Assembly (NCBI GenBank): GCA_034211275.1 | Contig: JAXHTF010000001.1 | Span: forward strand, 56,590 to 120,589 | Origin: Acidobacteriota bacterium | GTDB taxonomy: Bacteria > Acidobacteriota > Thermoanaerobaculia > Multivoradales > JAHZIX01 | Reading direction: 5' to 3' | DNA length: 64,000 nt | In this document: piece by piece, positions 27,135 to 39,700 of the stretch | How positions within the stretch are numbered: position 1 is the stretch's first letter | Layout: every line of letters starts with the position of its first letter | Made by a program: the position numbers and the translations under genes | The notes under the pieces: generated by a model | Databases searched by the model: none | Told to the model about the DNA's origin: nothing | The model's input: only the letters and a program-made list of their open reading frames with translations

Positions 27135-28385
27135 ATGAGCACCACCATGGCGGAGAGCCCGTTCCTCAACCAGGACCTGCTGGCCTGCCGGCCCCATCCG
27201 TCGAAGAAGATCTCCGACGCCATCGCCGGCGACCCGACCATCGTCAATCTCACCGTCGGCGAGCCCGGCTATGGTCCGCCGGCGGTGGTGCTGGATCGGC
27301 TGGTGGCGCGCCTCGGCGAGCGCACCGAGGATCCGTCGCCGAGCTACGACCGCTACACCCACTCCCGCGGCCTGCCGGCGCTACGCCAGGCCATCGCCGG
27401 CTACTACCGGCGGCGCTACGACCTGGAGGTGGATCCGGACTCCGAGGTGCTGGTCACCAACGGCGGCGCCGGCGCCCTCTGGCTCACCGTCTTCACCCTC
27501 ACCAACCCCGGCGACGAAGTTGTCATCCCCGACCCCTGCTACATGCTCTTCGAGCCCATCGTCAAAGTGCTGGGGCGGCGGCCGGTGCGCATCGCCACCC
27601 GGCCGGAGCGGCGCTTCCGCCTCGATCCGGCGGATTTCGAGGCGCACCTCAGCGAGCGCACCAAGCTGCTGATGCTCAACTCGCCGGAGAACCCCACCGG
27701 CACCGTCTACGACCGCAGCACCCTCGAGGAGCTGCTCGGCATCGTCGAGGATCGCGGCATCCACCTGATGCACGACGAGGTCTTCGACTCCCTCTTCTTC
27801 GAGGGCGAGCACGTCCCCGCCCGGCTGCTGGAGCCGGAGACCCGGCGGACCATCCTGGTCAACAGCTTCTCCAAGCGCTTTGGCATGACCGGCTGGCGCA
27901 TCGGCTGGATGCTCGCCCACCCGGACATCGTCGACGCCGCCACCAAGGCCCACACCTTCCAATGCCTGGCCGGCGGCACCCTGGTGCAGGAGGGAGCCGC
28001 CGCCGGCCTGGCGGACCCCACCACCGACACCCTGGTGGCCCGGCATTGCAGCGAGCTCCAGGCCAAGAGCCTGCGCTTCCTCGAAAAGCTCACCGCCATC
28101 GACGGCTTCGACCTGCCGGCGGGACCGCCCCGGGGCGGCTTCTACGCCTTCGTCGACGTCCGCAGCCTGTACCAGCGCCTGCTCGCCATCGGCGAGGAGC
28201 CCGGACCGGAGAGCGAAGTGGTGGCCCGCTACCTGCTCGAGCACGCCAAGGTCGGTGTGGTCCCGGGCAACGGCTTCGGCGCCGGCGGCGAAGGCTTCGT
28301 GCGCATCTCCTACGCCGCCCCGGAGGCCCACCTCGACGACGCGGTGAAGCGGCTGCGCTCCCTGCGCCAGCGGCTGGGGAGCTGA
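27135..28385 (+). CDS. Class I/II PLP aminotransferase
   Basis: 416 residues, ATG after a GAGAGAG-type binding site, 48 bases behind the class V enzyme. Motifs are NLTVGEPGYGPP, SYDRYTHSRGLPALRQAIAGYY, NSPENPTGTVY, HDEVFDSLFF and NSFSKRFGMTGWRIGW with the PLP lysine K247. These are typical of aspartate/aromatic-type aminotransferases. It may supply an NRPS amino acid, such as alpha-aminoadipate from 2-oxoadipate or a phosphono/sulfo-alanine. Substrate cannot be read from the sequence. Confidence 0.87.
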   Translation: MSTTMAESPFLNQDLLACRPHPSKKISDAIAGDPTIVNLTVGEPGYGPPAVVLDRLVARLGERTEDPSPSYDRYTHSRGLPALRQAIAGYYRRRYDLEVDPDSEVLVTNGGAGALWLTVFTLTNPGDEVVIPDPCYMLFEPIVKVLGRRPVRIATRPERRFRLDPADFEAHLSERTKLLMLNSPENPTGTVYDRSTLEELLGIVEDRGIHLMHDEVFDSLFFEGEHVPARLLEPETRRTILVNSFSKRFGMTGWRIGWMLAHPDIVDAATKAHTFQCLAGGTLVQEGAAAGLADPTTDTLVARHCSELQAKSLRFLEKLTAIDGFDLPAGPPRGGFYAFVDVRSLYQRLLAIGEEPGPESEVVARYLLEHAKVGVVPGNGFGAGGEGFVRISYAAPEAHLDDAVKRLRSLRQRLGS

Positions 28386-28399
28386 AAGAGAGTCACTCG

Positions 28400-29569
28400 A
28401 TGAAAGTCGTCCTCGCACCCAACAGCTTTCGCGACGCGCTGATGGCGCCGCAGGTGGCCGCCGCCATGGCCGCCGGCGTGCGCCGTGGCGCCCCGCGGGC
28501 GGACGTGGTGTCGGTGCCGCTGGCGGACGGCGGTGACGGCACCCTGGAGGTGCTGATGAAGCTGCTGGGAGGCCGCCTCCAACGCACGACGGTGGTCGAC
28601 CCCCGCCGCCGCCCGGTGGAGGCCCGATGGGCGCTCTCCGACGACGGCACCACCGCCATCCTGGAGATGGCCGAGGCCAGCGGCCTGCGGCGGCTGGCAC
28701 CGGAGGACCGAGATCCGCTGCAGGTGGACACCGGCGGCACCGGCGAGTTGATCCGCGCCGCCCTCGACCAGGGCGCCCGCAAGATCGTGCTGGGCGCCGG
28801 CGGCAGCGGCACCATCGACGGCGGCGCCGGCGCCTTGGCGGCCCTCGGGGCGGTGTTCCGGGATGCCGCGGGAAACGCTCTCCCGCCCCATCCCGCCGGC
28901 CTCGATGAGCTCGCCGCCATCGACCTCGCGGATCTCGACCCGCGGCTGGCGGAGACCGAGATCACCGTGCTGGCGGACGTCTCCACCCAGGTCGAGCGCC
29001 ATGTGGCGGTTTACGGTCCGCAGAAGGGCGCCCGGCCCGAAGATCATTCGGCCCTGGAAGCCAACCTGCTGCGCCTCGCGGAGCTGGCGGAGCACCACGG
29101 TCACCCCATCGCCGACCGCCCTTGGTACGGCGCCGCCGGCTGCATGGCCGGCGGGCTGGCGGCCTTCGCCGGCGCCCGGGTGCTGGCCGGCGGCAAGGAG
29201 GTGGCGCGGCTGGGAAAGCTCGACGAGCACCTGCGCGGCGCCGACCTGGTGCTCAGCGGCGAGGGCCGCATGGACGCCTCGTCCTTCGAGGACAAGCTCC
29301 CCTCGGTGGTCGCCGGGTTGGCGCAGCGGGCCGGGGTGCCCCTGGCGCTGGTGGCGGGACACCTGAGCCACGAGACCGCTCTGTCCGGCGTCGTCGCCAG
29401 CTTCGCCCTCAGCGCCGGCCCCGAGAGCCTGGAACAGGCCCTGGCCCGCACCGGCGAACGCCTAGAGCAGGTGAGCGAGCAAATCGTCCGTCTCTTCGCC
29501 GCCGCACGCCTGCCGGCGGCGGAGGCCGCCATCCACCCGGCCCGACTTTCCAGGAGATCCGCACCGTGA
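28400..29569 (+). CDS. Glycerate kinase, type 2 (GarK/GlxK family)
   Basis: 389 residues from the ATG at 28400; the longer upstream frame overlaps the aminotransferase. Family motifs are VLAPNSFRDALMAPQVA, PLADGGDGTLE, VDTGGTGELIRAAL, GAGGSGTIDGGAGAL and VLSGEGRMDASSFEDKLP. The enzyme phosphorylates glycerate with ATP, usually giving 2-phosphoglycerate. That product is one step from PEP, so it could feed the PEP-mutase-like enzyme; alternatively it may phosphorylate a pathway hydroxy acid. Its stop overlaps the next GTG start. Confidence 0.87.
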   Translation: MKVVLAPNSFRDALMAPQVAAAMAAGVRRGAPRADVVSVPLADGGDGTLEVLMKLLGGRLQRTTVVDPRRRPVEARWALSDDGTTAILEMAEASGLRRLAPEDRDPLQVDTGGTGELIRAALDQGARKIVLGAGGSGTIDGGAGALAALGAVFRDAAGNALPPHPAGLDELAAIDLADLDPRLAETEITVLADVSTQVERHVAVYGPQKGARPEDHSALEANLLRLAELAEHHGHPIADRPWYGAAGCMAGGLAAFAGARVLAGGKEVARLGKLDEHLRGADLVLSGEGRMDASSFEDKLPSVVAGLAQRAGVPLALVAGHLSHETALSGVVASFALSAGPESLEQALARTGERLEQVSEQIVRLFAAARLPAAEAAIHPARLSRRSAP

Positions 29570-30708
29570 CCTCTCCCCATTCCTTCCCCGCCGAGGCGAC
29601 CCCACCCCCCACCGAGGCGACCATCGTCGCCGTGGCAAACCTCCGGCGCTTCGTGGTGGACTGCCTGGCCAGCTCCGGCGTCCAGCGCGACCAGGGCGAG
29701 ATCGTCGCCGAAGCGCTGCTGGCCTCCGACCTGCGGGGCATCGACTCCCACGGCGTCGCCCGGCTGCGGCGCTATGTCATCGGCACCCGGGACGGCAAGA
29801 TCGACCCCCGGCGCAACATCCGGGTGGTGCAGGAGAGCCCCGCCACCGCCCTGGTGGACGCCGGCAACGGCCTCGGCCAGCCCGCCGCCCGCTTCGCCAT
29901 GGAGCTGGCCATGGCCAAGGCGGAGACGGTGGGGGTCGGCATGGTGGCGGTGCAGCACACCAACCACTTCGGCATCGCCGGCTACTACGCCACCCTGCCC
30001 CTGGCCAAGGGCCTGCTGGGCTTCGCCACCAGCAACGCCTCGCCCCAGGTCACTCCCACCCACGGCGCCCAGCCCATGTTCGGCACCAACCCCATCGGCA
30101 TCGGGCTGCCCTGCGGCGACGGCGACGACTACGTCCTCGACATGTCCACCAGCGTGGTGCCCCGGGGCAAGCTGGAGCGGCTGCGGCGGGAGGGAGCGGC
30201 GGTGGAGGGTGATTGGGCCATCGACGGCGAGGGCAACCCCATCACCGAGCTCGACGGTCTCATCGCCGGCCTCATCGCCCGTTCCGGCCTCTCCATCCTG
30301 CCCCTGGGGGGTCTCGGCGAGGCCAACTGCGGGCACAAGGGCTTCGGCCTGGGCCTGCTGGTGGACCTGATGTGCGGTCCCCTCACCGGGTCGTCCTGGG
30401 GCCGCCACGTCTACGGCGACAAAGGCGCCGACCTGGGCCAATGGTTCGCCGCCCTGCGGGTGGATTGTTTCCGCCCGCTGGAGGACTTCCAGCGCGACGC
30501 CCGCCAGCTGCTGGCGGAGATCCGCGGGGCGAAGAAAGCCCCCGGCCAGCTGCGCATCTACATCCCCGGCGAGAAGGAAGCGGAGGCCCAGGCCCAGCGC
30601 TCCGCCGCCGGCATCCCGCTGCTGCCGCCGGTGGTGGCGGACCTCCAAGCCCTGGGGCAAGAAGTGGGCGTGCCCTTCGACACCGTCCTGACCGGAGCCA
30701 AGGCCTAA
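29566..30708 (+). CDS. Ldh_2-family malate/L-lactate/sulfolactate-type dehydrogenase
   Basis: 380 residues, GTG start with AGGAG upstream, overlapping the kinase stop. The Ldh_2 family reduces 2-oxo acids with NAD(P)H using a fold unlike classical LDH. Motifs are DLRGIDSHGVARLRRY (with the catalytic-site His), VQHTNHFGIAGYYA, TPTHGAQPMFGTNPIGIGLPC, and GHKGFGLGLLVDLMCGPLTGSSWG. The family includes ComC, the sulfolactate dehydrogenase, and ureidoglycolate dehydrogenase. Beside a decarboxylase for sulfo/phosphonopyruvate, interconversion of that keto acid with its lactate form is an attractive but unproven role. The first megasynthase starts 30 bases later. Confidence 0.87.
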   Translation: MTSPHSFPAEATPPPTEATIVAVANLRRFVVDCLASSGVQRDQGEIVAEALLASDLRGIDSHGVARLRRYVIGTRDGKIDPRRNIRVVQESPATALVDAGNGLGQPAARFAMELAMAKAETVGVGMVAVQHTNHFGIAGYYATLPLAKGLLGFATSNASPQVTPTHGAQPMFGTNPIGIGLPCGDGDDYVLDMSTSVVPRGKLERLRREGAAVEGDWAIDGEGNPITELDGLIAGLIARSGLSILPLGGLGEANCGHKGFGLGLLVDLMCGPLTGSSWGRHVYGDKGADLGQWFAALRVDCFRPLEDFQRDARQLLAEIRGAKKAPGQLRIYIPGEKEAEAQAQRSAAGIPLLPPVVADLQALGQEVGVPFDTVLTGAKA

Positions 30709-30738
30709 GGAAAGCCGAACCGAGGAACGACAACTACC

Positions 30739-33700
30739 GTGACCACCCTCACCCGCCATCCCGAGTCGCCCCAGGCCGCGGGCCGCACCCTGCCCCTGCT
30801 GCCGGACGTGCTGCGCCGCCTGGCGGCGGGGCGCGGCGACCAGGTCGCCTACCGCTTCCTGCGGGACGGCGAGGAAGAGGTGGCGCGCTGGACCTGGCAG
30901 GAGGTGGAGCAGCGGGCGCGGTCGGTGGCGGCGGCCCTGGACCGCGCCGGCGCCGCCGGAGAGCGCGCCCTGCTGCTCTTCCCGCCGGGACTGGACTTCG
31001 TCGCCGCCCTGCTGGGCTGCTTCACGGCGGGGGTGGTGGCGGTGCCCTCCTATCCGCCCCGGCGGCGGGACCAGCGCCTGCGTTCCATCGCCGCCGACGC
31101 CCGGCCGGCCTTCGTGCTCACCACCGGCGGCGCCCGGAAAGGCTTCCAACGCAAGGTCGAAGATCTGCCGGAGCTCGCCGAGCATGGCGAGGGAGGAAGC
31201 GTCCGCTGGCTGACCACCGACGACCTCGACCCCGCCGACAGCCGGGACTGGCAGCCGCCGGTGCTGGACGGCTCTGAAACCGCGCTGCTGCAATACACCT
31301 CCGGCTCCACCGGCGATCCCCGGGGCGTGGTGGTGCAAGGCTCCCAGCTGGCCCACAACGAGGCGCTGATCCAGCAAGCTTTCGAGCTTGACGAGAGCTC
31401 GGTCATCGTCAGCTGGCTGCCCACCTACCACGACATGGGGCTCATCGGCGGCGTGCTGCAGCCCCTGTGGGCCGGCGCCAGCTGCGTCCTCATGTCCCCC
31501 GGTGCTTTCCTGCGTCGGCCGGCGCGCTGGCTGGAGGCCATCCACCGCTACCGCGGCACCACCAGCGGCGGCCCCAATTTCGCCTACGAGCTGTGCGTCC
31601 GGCGCGTCCCCGAGGCGGAGCGCGCCAGCCTCGATCTGAGCTCCTGGCGGGTGGCCTTCAACGGCGCCGAGCCGATCCACAGCGGCACCCTTGGGCGCTT
31701 CGCCCACGCCTTCGCCGGCGCCGGCTTCGATCCCCGCGCCAGCTTCCCCTGCTACGGCCTGGCGGAGGCGACCCTCTTCGTCTCCGGCGGCCCCCGCAGC
31801 GAGGCTCCCGTCTTGCGCACCGTCGACCGCGGAGCGCTGGCCGCCGGCAGGGTAGTGCCCGCCGAGGCCGGCCAGGCCGGCGCCCAAACGCTGGTGGCCA
31901 GCGGGCAGGTCGGCCGCAAGATGAGCCACGCCGTGCGCATCGTCGACCCGGACACCGGCCGGCTCGTCGAAGCCAGCACTCCTGGGTCGGGCGTCGTCGG
32001 CGAGATCTGGGTCACCGGGCCGAGCCTGGCGACAGGGTATTGGCGGCGCCCCGAAGCCACCGAGGAGACCTTCCACGCCCGTCTGGAGGAAGAGCCGGAC
32101 CGGCGCTTCCTTCGCACCGGCGACCTCGGCTTCCTCGCCGGCGATCAACTCTTCGTCACCGGGCGCATCAAGGACCTGGTCATCCTCCGCGGCCGCAACC
32201 ACTATCCCAACGACCTGGAGCGCACCGCCGAGCTCTCCCACCCGCAGCTGCCGCCGGGCTCCTGCGCCGCCTTCGCCGTCGAGGGGGACGGCGAAGAGCA
32301 GCTGGTGATGATCTTCGAAGGACCGCCGCGGCTGGGTGAGGACGAAGCGCTGGTGATGGCCGCGGCGATCCGCCAGGCCATCGCCCGGGAGCACGAGGTG
32401 CAGGCGACGGAGGTGGTGGCGGTGCGCGCCGGCACCCTGCCACGGACCTCCAGCGGCAAGGTCCAGCGCCACCGCTGCCGTCAGCTCTATGTCGCCGGCG
32501 AGCTGCACCCCATCGGCAGCAGCCGCCTCACGCCCCTCGCGCCGGAACCGCCGGCCACCGCCGCTCCCGGAGCGCTGCGCGCAGAGCTGTTCGAGCTGCC
32601 GGAGGACGCCCGGAGCCCGGTGCTCCTCGCCGCCCTCGGTCAGCTGGCCGCCCGCAGCGCGCGCCTGGAGACCGACGCCGTGCCCTCCGACGCACCGCTG
32701 TCGAGCCTCGGCCTGGACTCCCTGGCGGCGGTGGAGCTGGCCCACACGCTGGAGGAAAGCCTGGCGTTGCAGATCTCCCCGGCGGATCTGTTGGAGGCCC
32801 CCAGCCTGGAGTCCCTGGCGGAGGTGCTGGCGGCACGGCTGGCGAACGAGGCGGCTCTCTCTCGGATGCGAGTCGGAGCCGGGCACGACGAGCCTTCATC
32901 CTCTTCGGAGCCCCGACTGCTGGACCGCACACAGCGGGACCTGTGGCTGGCGGACCGCCTGGCGCCCCATCGCGGGCTCTACAACCTCTCCGGCGCGGCG
33001 CGGCTCCGCGGCCTGGACGAAGCGGCCCTGCACCAAGCCCTGGAAGAGTTGATCGCCCGCCACGAGGCCCTGCGCACCGCCTTTGACGACGTCGGCGGCG
33101 AGCCCCGGCGGCGGGTGTTGGAAACGGTGAGCCCCCGCTTCGAGGTGATCGACGCCAAGGGCTGGGACGAGGCCACCCTGGGCCAGGCTTTCGAGCAGCA
33201 GGCTCGCCAACCCTTCGATCTGAAGCAGCCCCCGCTGCTGCGCCTCACCGTGGCGCGGCTGGCGGACGGCGAGCACGCGGTGCTGGCCACCGCCCATCAC
33301 CTGGTGACGGATTTCTGGTCCTGGGGTCTGCTGCTGCGGGACCTGGAGCATTTCTATCGGCGAACCACCGGCGGAAAAGCCGAGGCCTTGCCGGAGCTGA
33401 GCGCCAGCCTCGACCAGGTCCTGGCCTGGCGCCGGACGCGCCTGGACGAGCACCGCGGGGAATGGCTGGCGGCCTGGGACGGGCAGCTGGCGGGCGCGCC
33501 GGAGGCCCTCGATCTGCCCACCGACCGGCCCCGCCCCGCAGCCCAGAGCTTCCGCGGCCGCACCCTGCGCCGGCCGCTGGCCGCCGGTCTGGGGGAAGAC
33601 CTGGAGGGGCTCGCCCGTGCCCACGGCACGACCCTCTTCGCGGTGCTGCTGGCGGGATTCCAGGCCCTGCTCCATCGCCACAGCGGACAGGAGGACCTGG

Positions 33701-36700
33701 TGGTGGGCACCCCCACCGCCGGCCGCACGGCGGCGGCCCAGCGGGATTTGGTGGGCTACTTCGTCAATCCGGTGCCGCTGCGCTCGGCCGTCGACGGAGA
33801 TCCCTCCGTCGGGGCGCTGCTCACCGGCACCCAGGAGAGGCTCAACGCCGCCCTGCGCCTCCAGGAGCTGCCCTTCGGCGAGCTGGTGGAGCATCGGCTG
33901 CCCCGCCGCGACGCCAGCCGCGGCGCCCTCTTCCAGCATCTCTTCGTCTTCCACCGCTCCCATCTGCCCGAAAGCCGCGGGCTCGCCGCCCTGGCGTTGG
34001 GGGCGGGGAGCGCCCAGCAGAACGCCCCGGCGCGTTTCGCCGGGCTGCCCCTGAGGCCCATCCCCCTGGATCCGGGCAACGCCCTCTACGACTTCACGCT
34101 TACTTTGGGCGATACGGGCACTCTGGGCGATACGGGCACTCTGGGCGATTCGGGCACCTTGGGCGATGCCGGCACCGGCCAAGAAGGTACTGGCCTGGTG
34201 GCCGTCCTGGAGCTCGCCGAGGACCTCTTCGACGCCACCACCGGCCTGCGGCTGCTGCAGCACTACGAGATTCTGCTGCAGTCGATGGTGGAAGATCCCC
34301 GCCAACGGCTCTCCCGCCTCGAGCTGTGGAGCGCCGCCGAGCGCTGGCAGGTGCTCGGCGAGTGGAGCCACGACGGCCGCAAGCCCCCTCGGGAACCCGC
34401 AGCGGCGACCCTCTACGAGCTCTTCGCCGCCAGCGCCCGCCGGCAGCCGGAAGCCGTGGCATTGGAGCTCGCCGACGGCGGTTCCCGCACCTACGGCGAG
34501 CTCGCCGCCGCCGCTCACCGGCTGGCCCGCGAGCTGCGCCGCCAGGGTGTGGGCCCGGAAGTGACGGCGGGCATCTGTCTGGAGCGCGGGGACGAGCTGG
34601 TCGTCGCCCTCTTGGCGGTGCTCGAAGCCGGCGGCGCCTACGTCCCCCTCGATCCCGCCTATCCGCGCTCCCGGGTCCACTTCATGCTCGCCGACAGCGG
34701 CGCCCGGGTGCTCATCTCCCGCGATCCATCCCTCGGCGGCGGCTCCGTCCCCCGCCTCGATCCCGGGGAGATGAGCGAGAAGGCCGACGGCGAGCTCGAT
34801 GGAGACCTCGATGAGCCGGCACCGCGGCCGGAGAACCTCGCCTACATCATCTACACCTCCGGTTCCACCGGCGTGCCCAAGGGCGTGGCCATCACCCACG
34901 GCAGCGCCGTCGCCATGGTGCGCTGGGCGCTGGGCACCTGGAGCCAGGAGGGGCTGTCGGCGGTGGCGGCGGTGACCTCCGTCTGCTTCGACCTCTCCGT
35001 CTACGAGCTCTTCGTGCCCCTCGCCGCCGGCGGCCGGGTCGTCCTGGCTCAGGACGCCCTGACGCTGCCGGAGCATCCCGCCGCCGGCCGAGTGCGGCTA
35101 CTCAACACCGTGCCCTCCGCCGCCGGGGAGCTGCTGCGCGCCGACCGTCTGCCGGCGGGGATCACCACCGTCAACCTGGCTGGCGAGCCCCTGCCCCGGG
35201 AGCTCGCCGAAGAGATCTTCCGGCGGCCGGGAGTCGAGGGCCTCTACGACCTCTACGGGCCGTCGGAAGACACCACCTACTCCACTTTCCAGCCGGTCCG
35301 GCCGGGGCAAGCGCCGAGCATCGGCCGCCCCCTCACCGGCACCCGAGTCCAGCTCCTCGACCGCCATCTGCAGCCGGTGCCTCTGGGGGTTCCCGGCGAG
35401 CTCTGCCTGAGCGGCGACGGGCTGGCCCGGGGCTATGCTGGCCGCGCTGCCCGCACCGCCGCCGCCTTCATCCCCGATCCCCTGGCGGGCCGCGGCCTGC
35501 GCCCCGCCGGCAGCCGCCTCTACCGCACCGGCGACCTGGCCCGCTTCGACTCACAGGGGCGGCTGCGTTTCCTCGGACGGCGGGACCACCAGATCAAGCT
35601 GCGCGGCTTCCGCATCGAGCTGGGAGAGGTGGAGACCGCCCTGAGAAGCCTGCCGGAGGTGGCGGAGGCCGCCGCGGCGGTGTGGACCGGCGGCAGCGGC
35701 GGCGACCAGCTGGTGGCCTACGTCGTTCTCGACGAGGCAGCAAAGGAGACCGCCGAGGGCAGCCCGGAGGCCTGGCGCCATGCCCTGACCCAGCGCCTGC
35801 CCCAGGCCATGGTGCCGTCCCGCATCAGCGTCCTGGAGAGCTTGCCCCGCACCCTCACCGGCAAGCTCGACCGCCAGGCGCTGCCGGCGCCGGAAGCCTC
35901 CAGCGCCGAGAGCGCGCCCCCTGCCGACGAGACAGAAACCCTGGTGGCGGGGCTCTTCGCCGAGCTGCTGGGATTGGGTTCGGTGGGCCGGGAAGACGAC
36001 TTCTTCGCCCTTGGCGGTCACTCCCTGGCCGCCGCCCGGCTCACCGCCGAGCTACGCCGCGTCACCCAGGAGCAGTGGGACGCGCCGGTGGAGGTCCCTC
36101 TCCAGCAGATCTTCCAGACCCCCACCGTCGCCGCCCTGGCCGCCGAGATCGAGCGCCGCCGTGGGGACCAGGATGCGGGAACGCCGGCCGGGCCCCCATC
36201 CCAGCTCCGGCCCCTGCTCCGCCCCCTCACCGAACCCGTGCCGGCCTCCTTCGCCCAGGAGCGCATCTGGTTCCTTGAGCACCTGCTCCCCGGCAGCTCC
36301 GCCTACCATCTGCCCTTCCGGCTCGAGCTCCGCGGCGAGCTGGACCCGGCGGCATTGGAGCAGGCCCTGGCCGGGGTCGCTCACCGCCACGAGGCGCTGC
36401 GGACGGTCTTCCTGGAGCAAGACGGCGGGCCGATGCAGCGGATTCTGCCGCCGGGGGAGGCTGCGGTCTCGCTGCCGGTGGAGGATCTCCGGAGCCTGCC
36501 CACGGGCGAAGCCGAGGCCGCCCGCCAGCGCATCACCCGCCGCGTCGCCCGCGAAAGCTTCGACCTGAGCCGGGGGCCGCTGTGGCGCGCCGTCTTGGTG
36601 CGTCTCGGCGACCGGGAACACCAGCTGCTGCTCAATCTGCACCACACCATCGCCGACGGCCGTAGCCTGGAGGTCTTCTCCCAGGAGCTCTCCGCCGGCT

Positions 36701-39700
36701 ACGAAGCCGCCCGCGGGGGCGGCGAAGACCTCGCGAGGCCCGCGCCCGCGCCGCTCCAGCCAGCCGATCTGGCGGTCTGGGAGCGCCGGCGCTGGGACGA
36801 TGGCGAGCTGGCGCAAGCCCTGGAAGCGGCGAAGCACCGCATCGGCGAACGGCCCGAGCCCCTGGCCCTGCCCACGGATAGGCCGCGCACCGCCGGCGGC
36901 GTGCGTCCTGGCGACGAGCTGGCGGTGGCCCTGCCGGCGCCGCTGGCGGCCAGGCTGGAGGAGCTGGGGCGGCGCCACGACGCCACGCTCTTCATGGTGC
37001 TCCTGGGCCTGTACCAGGTGCTGCTGGGCCGCTGGAGCGAGCAGCGCAGCCTGCTGGTGGGCTTCCCCATGGCGCGGCGCGACCGCCGGGAGACCCAAGA
37101 CCTCATCGGCCTGCTGGCCAACACCCTGGTGGCGGCGGGGAGGCTGGAGGCGGGAAGCTCCTTCCTCCACCACCTGGCGGCGGTGCGCCGCGACGCCCTC
37201 GCCGCCTACGCTCACCAGGACCTGCCCTTCGAACAGCTGGTGGAGGCCCTCACCCCGGGTCGCCAGCTGGGGCAAAACCCCCTCTTCCAGGTCAGCTTCG
37301 CGCTCCAGGACACCCTGTCGACGCCGAGCCTCCCGGGGCTCGAAGTCCAGGCCCGGGCTCTCGCCACCGGCAGCGCCAAGCTCGACCTCGCCCTCTTCCT
37401 ACATCCGGCACCGGACGGCGCGCTGGAGGGAACCCTGGAGTACGACCGGGAGCTCTTCGACCGCACCACCGTCCAGCGCCTGTGGCAAGCCTTGCACCAC
37501 CTGGCCCGGAGCGCGGTGGCGGCGCCGGAGCTGGCCCTCGGCCGCCTGCAAATGCTGGGGCCGGCGGAGCGTCATCAGCTGACGGCGGAATGGAATGACA
37601 CTGCGCGGCCGGTGGCACCGGCCTGGGTGATGGATCGGCTGCTGCACTGGGCTCGGCACCTACCCGAGGCCCCGGCCCTGGAAGTCTCCTCCGAGACGGA
37701 CACTCCCCCTGAGCTTTGGACCTACGGCGAGCTGGCAGAGCGGGTGCTGCGCCTCGGCGGAGCCCTGGCGGAGCTGGGGGTGGCGCCGGAAGCGGTGGTG
37801 CCGGTGGCCTACCCGCGCTCCTCGGCCCAGGTGCTGGCGGTGCTGGCGGTGGCCGCCGCCGGCGGCGCCTACCTGCCCATCGACCCGGCCTATCCGGCGG
37901 CGCGACAGGAGGCGCTGCTGCGGGACTCCGGCGCCCGCTGGCTGCTGGCGCCGGTGGGATCGCCGCTGCGCGACCTCGACGGCCCCTGGCGGTGCCTCGC
38001 CGTGGAAGAGCTGCGGGCGCGCTCCGCCGACGAGACGAGCGCCGTGCCGGCACCGGCGCGGCCGGTCAGCGGCGAGCAGGCCGCCTACGTCATCTACACC
38101 TCCGGCTCCACCGGCCGGCCCAAGGGCGTGGTAGTGAGTCACGGCGGGCTGCGCAACCTGGTGGATTGGCATACCCGACGCTTCTCCATCGCCCCCGGGG
38201 ACCGCACCACCCTGCTCTCCGGCGTCGGCTTCGATGCCTCGGTCTACGAGCTTTGGCCGTCCCTCACCGCCGGCGCCTGCCTGTGCCTGCCGCCGGCGGA
38301 GCTGGTCACCGACCCGCAGCGGCTCGGGCAGTGGCTGCGCCGCCGGCGCATCACCAGCGCCTTCCTGCCGACGCCGCTGGCGGAGCCGCTGCTGGAGCAG
38401 GACGACCTGGAAGATTCCCAGCTGCGCCAGCTGCAGGTGGCGGGGGACCGGCTGCGCAAGCGCCCGTCCCACCGCAGCCCGTGGACGCTGATCAACGCCT
38501 ACGGCCCGGCGGAGGATACCGTCGCCGCCAGCGTCAACGCCGTGGCGCCGGCGAGTTCTTTAGGGGCGGGCTCCTTCCCCGCCATCGGCCGCCCCATCGA
38601 CAACCAGGGGATGTTCGTCGTCAGCTCCGCCGACGGCCTGCAACCCGTGGGCGCGGTGGGGGAGCTGGTGCTCACCGGCGACGGGCTGGCCCGCGGCTAT
38701 CTCCGCCAGCCGGCGGAAACCGCCCGGCGCTTCGTGCCGGATCCCCACTCCGCGGTGCCCGGCGCCCGGCGGTACCGCACCGGTGACCGGGTACGCCAGC
38801 GCCCCGATGGCCGCTTCGACTTCCTGGGCCGGGTGGACGACCAGGTGAAGATCCGCGGCCAGCGACTGGAGCCCCGGGAGGTGGAGGCCGTCCTCGCCGA
38901 GCAGCCGGAGGTCGCCGAGGCGGTGGTGATCACCCGGCCCGGCCCCACCGGCGACGGGGAGCTGCGGCTGCTGGCCTATGTGGTGAGTCGGGGGCCGGGA
39001 GCGGACGGCGACGAGCTGAAGGCCCGGCTGGCCCGGCGGCTCCCCACCTTCATGGTGCCGGCGGCGGTCACCGTCCTCGACGCCCTGCCCCTCACCAGCC
39101 ACGGCAAGGTCGACCGCTGGACGCTGCCGGAGCCGGAGGCGCCGCGCACCACCGAGGGCCTCTCCAGCCCCATGGAGGAGCTGCTGGCGGGGCTGTGGCA
39201 CGAGCTTCTGGGGATTACTCCCGGCGCCGGCGACGACTTCTTCGACCTCGGCGGCCACTCCCTCCTGGCCACCCGCCTGGCCTCCGCCGTGCGCCAGCGG
39301 CTGGGGGTGGAGCTGCCGGTGCGGGCGGTCTTCGAGCACCCCCGTCTCGGCGAGCTGGCGGCGCGCATCGAAGACCTGCGCCGGCAGGGTGCCCTGGGCC
39401 AGCGGCCGCCGCTGGAGCCGGTGCCGCGCACCGAGGCGATGCCCGTCTCCTTCGCCCAGCAGCGGCTGTGGTTCCTCGATCAGCTGGAGCCGGAGAGCCC
39501 GCTCTACAACGTCCCCCTGGCTTTGCGCCTCGACGGCGAGCTGAGCCCCGCCACCCTCGCCGCCGCCATGGACGCGGTGATCGAGCGTCACGAGACCCTG
39601 CGCTCCGAGTTGCGTTCCGACCACGGCACGGTGCACCAGCGCATCCTGCCGCCGCGGCACCAGCCGCTGCCGGTGGTGGACCTGTCGAGGCTGGCGGGCT

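Noticed and set aside
29101..32886. 1261-codon open frame on the minus strand
   Set aside because: It is antisense to the glycerate kinase, Ldh_2 and FAAL genes, with low-complexity Gly/Ala/Arg/His sequence and no family motif. High GC content makes such frames common here.
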